Shown here: piece after piece, positions 4,661-5,290 of the stretch
Position numbering within the stretch: position 1 is the stretch's first letter
Layout of the letters: every line of letters begins with the position of its first letter
NCBI GenBank assembly: GCA_030589715.1
Contig: JAUUVE010000192.1
Span: 1-5,290 of the forward strand
DNA: 5,290 nt
DNA from: Desulfobacteraceae bacterium
Lineage (GTDB): Bacteria; Desulfobacterota; DSM-4660; Desulfatiglandales; Desulfatiglandaceae
Reading direction: 5' to 3'
Made by a program: the position numbers and the translations under genes
Notes under the pieces: generated by a model
Seen by the model: only the letters and a program-made list of their open reading frames with translations
Told to the model about the DNA's origin: nothing
The model's database searches: none

Positions 4661-5290
4661 CTATTTCTGTTCTGCCATGGCCCGCTCAAAATCGGCCATG
4701 ACCGCCTTTCGAAGGTCTTTCGGGGTCTCCGGAGGCGGGGATGCATCCTCGCGGGGGTTCATGACGATGGCCTCCGATGGGCAGTGGGTCGCGCACACGC
4801 CGCACCCGATGCAGCGATTTTGGTCAACACCGGCCGCTCCCTCTTCTGCTATGGAAACTGCCTCCATCGGGCACATCTCAACGCACGTTTCACATTCCTC
4901 GCACTTCTCATCATCTACCAGTGGAAAGTAGCCGGAGCTGGCCCCCCAGATGGGCTTTCCAAGCTTGTTGAGCCTGTTTAGAGTCCCGCAGTGGCAGCTG
5001 CAGCAGTTGCACAAAAACTCCAGGTATTTGGACGTATTGGAACTCATATGGACCAGGCCCTTGTCTTCACACTCCTTCAGGATGTCAAAGGCCTCCTCCT
5101 TGGTTATTAGCCTGGCAATCCCCCTTTCCGAGGTGTAAAGCGCCCCGGGCCCAAAGCTCATGCAACGGTATTCGGGTGCATCGCAGGTTTCCTTTTCCAA
5201 GAGATAGGCCTCGTGGTGGCAATAGCAGTGCCCAACCGAAATAGCGTCGGCCGATTCAATGTAGTTCGAAAGTTGGTCAAAGGTAAACAC
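4661..5290 (-). CDS. Cysteine-rich 2[4Fe-4S] ferredoxin-like protein, 5'-truncated by window edge
   Basis: The visible C-terminal 209 residues contain a bacterial 2[4Fe-4S] ferredoxin domain: CEECETCVEMCP (C130, C133, C136, C140) and CIGCGVCATHCP (C160, C163, C166, C170). C140 and C170 would cross over to complete the two clusters. Before it lies a second cysteine-rich part with HCYCHH (C22, C24), C36, C43 and CNCCSCHCG (C94, C96, C97, C99, C101), which could bind a further cluster. A charged, proline-containing tail (about 180-209) follows. No membrane segment or signal peptide is seen, so a cytosolic electron-transfer role is likely. The frame is open to the last base, and the GTG at 5288-5290 is probably an internal valine codon; similar proteins that I recall from anaerobes are about 350 residues, so over 100 residues may be missing. 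The TAG stop at 4661-4663 is 38 bases from the acyl-CoA synthetase start, implying one operon. The partner redox enzyme is unknown. Confidence 0.88.
   Translation of the reverse strand: MFTFDQLSNYIESADAISVGHCYCHHEAYLLEKETCDAPEYRCMSFGPGALYTSERGIARLITKEEAFDILKECEDKGLVHMSSNTSKYLEFLCNCCSCHCGTLNRLNKLGKPIWGASSGYFPLVDDEKCEECETCVEMCPMEAVSIAEEGAAGVDQNRCIGCGVCATHCPSEAIVMNPREDASPPPETPKDLRKAVMADFERAMAEQK

Noticed and set aside
5288..5290. GTG at the right edge as the true start of the ferredoxin-like gene
   Set aside because: The frame runs to the window edge, so upstream sequence cannot be seen, and the protein appears short for its type; an internal valine codon is more likely.

Overview
The window looks like chromosomal DNA of an anaerobic bacterium, most likely a sulfate-reducing or syntrophic member of the Desulfobacterota (former Deltaproteobacteria). 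This is inferred from gene content: a PflX-like radical SAM enzyme, an NDP-forming acyl-CoA synthetase alpha subunit and a cysteine-rich 2[4Fe-4S] protein. The AT-rich AATTCC-type and CCATCACTCC-type intergenic repeats are also of a kind I associate with that group. No sequence search was possible.

Layout. Positions 1-765 hold no convincing gene. They contain several small repeat structures: a GC-rich hairpin (61-102), a large imperfect hairpin built from an eight-base repeat close to GGAATTGA (205-296), a 33/34-base inverted repeat pair (418-450 and 655-688), and a 16-base-period direct repeat (630-661). Positions 766-1713 (minus) encode the radical SAM protein. A 283-base divergent intergenic region follows, with two candidate promoters for the next gene. 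Positions 1997-3151 (plus) encode a flavin-dependent protein of the nitronate monooxygenase / 2-nitropropane dioxygenase family. It converges, with only 31 bases between stops, on a minus-strand pair: the acyl-CoA synthetase alpha subunit (3183-4622) and, 38 bases upstream of it, a ferredoxin-like protein (4661-5290) whose 5' part lies outside the window.

How the genes may work together. The ferredoxin-like protein and the acyl-CoA synthetase subunit are very probably one transcript, which would join an electron-transfer protein to acyl-CoA/acid interconversion with ATP or ADP. That suits a fermentative or syntrophic acid metabolism, but the substrate cannot be read from the sequence. The flavoprotein and the radical SAM enzyme are each transcribed separately, and no shared pathway is evident.

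I see no CRISPR array, tRNA, rRNA, transposase, toxin-antitoxin pair or defence module. I do not find a clear undescribed system. The points most worth checking are the repeat-rich left flank, the lone alpha subunit, the extra cysteine clusters of the ferredoxin-like protein, and the dubious 'monooxygenase' label for a flavoprotein in an apparently anaerobic setting.
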